A DNA stretch of 45,775 nucleotides, from the IMG/VR virus record IMGVR_UViG_3300028024_000171, positions 1 through 45,775 of that record; one strand, 5' to 3'. The notes beneath the pieces were generated by a model, which searched no databases, was not told the origin of the DNA, and saw nothing but the letters and a program-made list of their open reading frames with translations. Shown here piece by piece: positions 44,552-45,775 of this stretch; the stretch's first letter is position 1, and every line of letters begins with the position of its first letter. This DNA is from a virus. Position numbers and translations under genes: made by a program.

Positions 44552-45775
44552 ATGCCAGCAAAAAAGAAGATGTCCGACAAGGTGGACAAGCGCCGCCGTA
44601 AGCGGATCACCGTCGGCTACGACGCAGACGGCGAGCCTATCCCCAAATGGGCCTCCGGCCGAACCAACAAGGAGCTAGAGGAAAATGCGGCTGAGATACG
44701 CAAAAAATATGTCGGCGGCCAGGAAGTGCAGCGCGATGTTATTTTTGAGGTGTTTCTGTGGCAGTGGTATAGGACCTGCAAGGAGCCGTTTATTGGGGAA
44801 AGCTCGAAACGAAATTATCGCTGCAATATAAACAAACATGTCATCCCAGCATTCGAACACCGGCAGCTTCGGTCGATCACGCCGATGGAGCTGCGGGCCT
44901 TTATTAACCAGTTCGCTGGCCGTGGGCAGACAACCATTACCTATATTCATGCTGTCCTCACGGGTATGTTCGGGCAGGCCACCGAGGACGGTATCCTCGA
45001 CAAGGACCCGGCTTTGCGGCTAAAAAAGCCGGAGCACTCCTTTACGCCCCGACGCGATTTGACCGAGGATGAGTCTGCTGCGGCTCTGTACGTGGGAGCT
45101 CATCACAAATACGGGCTGCTATTGCTATTACTGTACTATCTTGGACTACGCAAAGGCGAAGCACTTGGTTTGATGGTTAGCGATATCGATTATGACCATC
45201 ACATCGCATACATCACACGTGATATAGACTATGTCACGAATGCTGTCGGTGAGTTAAAGACGACAGAATCGGAGCGCGAACTTCCAATTCCGGACAGGCT
45301 GTACATGGCGTTGCTGCCCTTTCGGGGACTAGGCAACAAATACCTCCTATCGGCGGATAACGGCACGTCGTTTTGGTGCGCCTCTACATATAACCGCTAC
45401 TGGGACAGCCTGATGGCTGCGATGCTGGAGGTCGCCCCCGGTATCGAGCACGAAATGATTGATGAAAGCGCGGGCATAGAAGGCTCGATCCTGACAGCGC
45501 ACTATTTCCGCCATAACTTTGCGACGATCCTCTACGACGCAGGCGTGGACGTCCTGACCGCACAGAAATATCTCGGCCATAAGGATGTCAAAACCACGCT
45601 TGGGATTTATACAAAGCTCAAGGCCAAACGGGAGAAACAAAGCGCGGCCAAATTGCGCACAGCATTTGATTTTGTTGCCGAGTTGAAGGACATTGAAAAA
45701 AAAGTTGCCGAAAAGTTGCCAGTCAGCCAAAAGATCATAGATTTTCAAGCGGCAAGAATGAGGAAAACCCCCTAA
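44552..45775 (+). CDS. int: tyrosine-type phage integrase
   Basis: 407 residues from ATG 44552, with GGAGG nine bases upstream. A basic arm-binding N-terminus (MSDKVDKRRRKRITVGYDAD) and a core-binding SAM-like domain (FEVFLWQWYRTCKEPFIGES) precede the catalytic domain: Arg200 (LGLRKGE), Lys236 (ELKTTES), His317 and Arg320 (HYFRHNFA), His343 (LGHKD) and Tyr353 (LGIYTK). All are intact, so it should integrate and, with an Xis, excise the phage. The gene ends at the last base of the window; attachment sites are not visible. Confidence 0.93.
   Translation: MPAKKKMSDKVDKRRRKRITVGYDADGEPIPKWASGRTNKELEENAAEIRKKYVGGQEVQRDVIFEVFLWQWYRTCKEPFIGESSKRNYRCNINKHVIPAFEHRQLRSITPMELRAFINQFAGRGQTTITYIHAVLTGMFGQATEDGILDKDPALRLKKPEHSFTPRRDLTEDESAAALYVGAHHKYGLLLLLLYYLGLRKGEALGLMVSDIDYDHHIAYITRDIDYVTNAVGELKTTESERELPIPDRLYMALLPFRGLGNKYLLSADNGTSFWCASTYNRYWDSLMAAMLEVAPGIEHEMIDESAGIEGSILTAHYFRHNFATILYDAGVDVLTAQKYLGHKDVKTTLGIYTKLKAKREKQSAAKLRTAFDFVAELKDIEKKVAEKLPVSQKIIDFQAARMRKTP

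Noticed and set aside
44552-45775. Attachment site near the integrase
   Set aside because: No sequence near the integrase end could be matched with a copy in the left 3.3 kb by eye, and the right flank is outside the window. Prophage limits are therefore left open.

Overview
The window is essentially one temperate siphovirus-type prophage, about 42.5 kb (roughly 3.3 to 45.8 kb), with about 3 kb of flanking or accessory DNA on its left. The host looks like a fairly GC-rich member of the Clostridia (Firmicutes). Shine-Dalgarno sequences are strong (AGGAGG), GTG and TTG starts are frequent, the replication genes are of the DUF2800/DUF2815/PolA/VapE/VRR-NUC/SNF2 set common in clostridial prophages, and one gene encodes a lipoprotein with a typical Gram-positive-style lipobox. 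No tRNA, rRNA, CRISPR array or insertion sequence was seen. No attachment site could be paired, because the sequence beyond the integrase lies outside the window.

Layout. Positions 1-3200 hold a secreted protein, a long stretch with little coding signal, three small minus-strand genes divergent from a small DNA-binding protein with shared operator-like palindromes, and a stand-alone NYN-domain gene with its own promoter and terminator. Positions 3.3-25.8 kb are the late genes, all on the minus strand, so transcription runs right to left. In transcription order they are terminase small and large subunits, portal, MuF-type minor head protein with a metalloprotease-like C-terminus, scaffold, major capsid, head-tail connectors, major tail protein, frameshifted tail chaperone, an inserted two-gene cassette, tape measure, distal tail protein, tail-associated protein, glycine-rich fibre, holin and a very large lysin. 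Positions 25.9-29.2 kb carry an AT-rich cargo gene, a late regulator of RinA/ArpU type and an HD phosphohydrolase.

Positions 29.2-40.8 kb are the replication and early genes: helicase (reading frame broken at the Walker A motif), HNH, VRR-NUC nuclease, VapE primase-helicase, DNA polymerase, ssDNA-binding-like DUF2815, DUF2800, AbrB and a second HNH. Positions 40.7-43.06 kb hold a phage sigma factor, several tiny early genes and a Cro-like repressor. Rightward genes from 43.19 kb are the CI-like repressor, an ImmA/IrrE protease, a membrane protein and a tyrosine integrase.

How the genes work together. A CI/Cro switch with three ATAGCTAT operators sits at 43.08-43.17 kb. Leftward transcription from a promoter with a consensus TTGACA box would express the early block, including the sigma factor, then the replication genes. 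The RinA/ArpU-like protein and/or the sigma factor would then turn on the late block, which ends at a strong terminator at 3284-3324.

The most unusual items are (1) a 688-residue lysin that begins with a complete subtilisin domain, (2) a MuF head protein ending in an HEMTH metalloprotease-like domain and followed by a small overlapping gene that could be its immunity factor, (3) an inserted zinc-ribbon/SAP/MuF-tail gene plus lipoprotein between the tail chaperone and tape measure, (4) 9-bp-spaced TGTAGTA iterons that overlap the end of vapE, and (5) several lower-GC cargo genes without recognised function.
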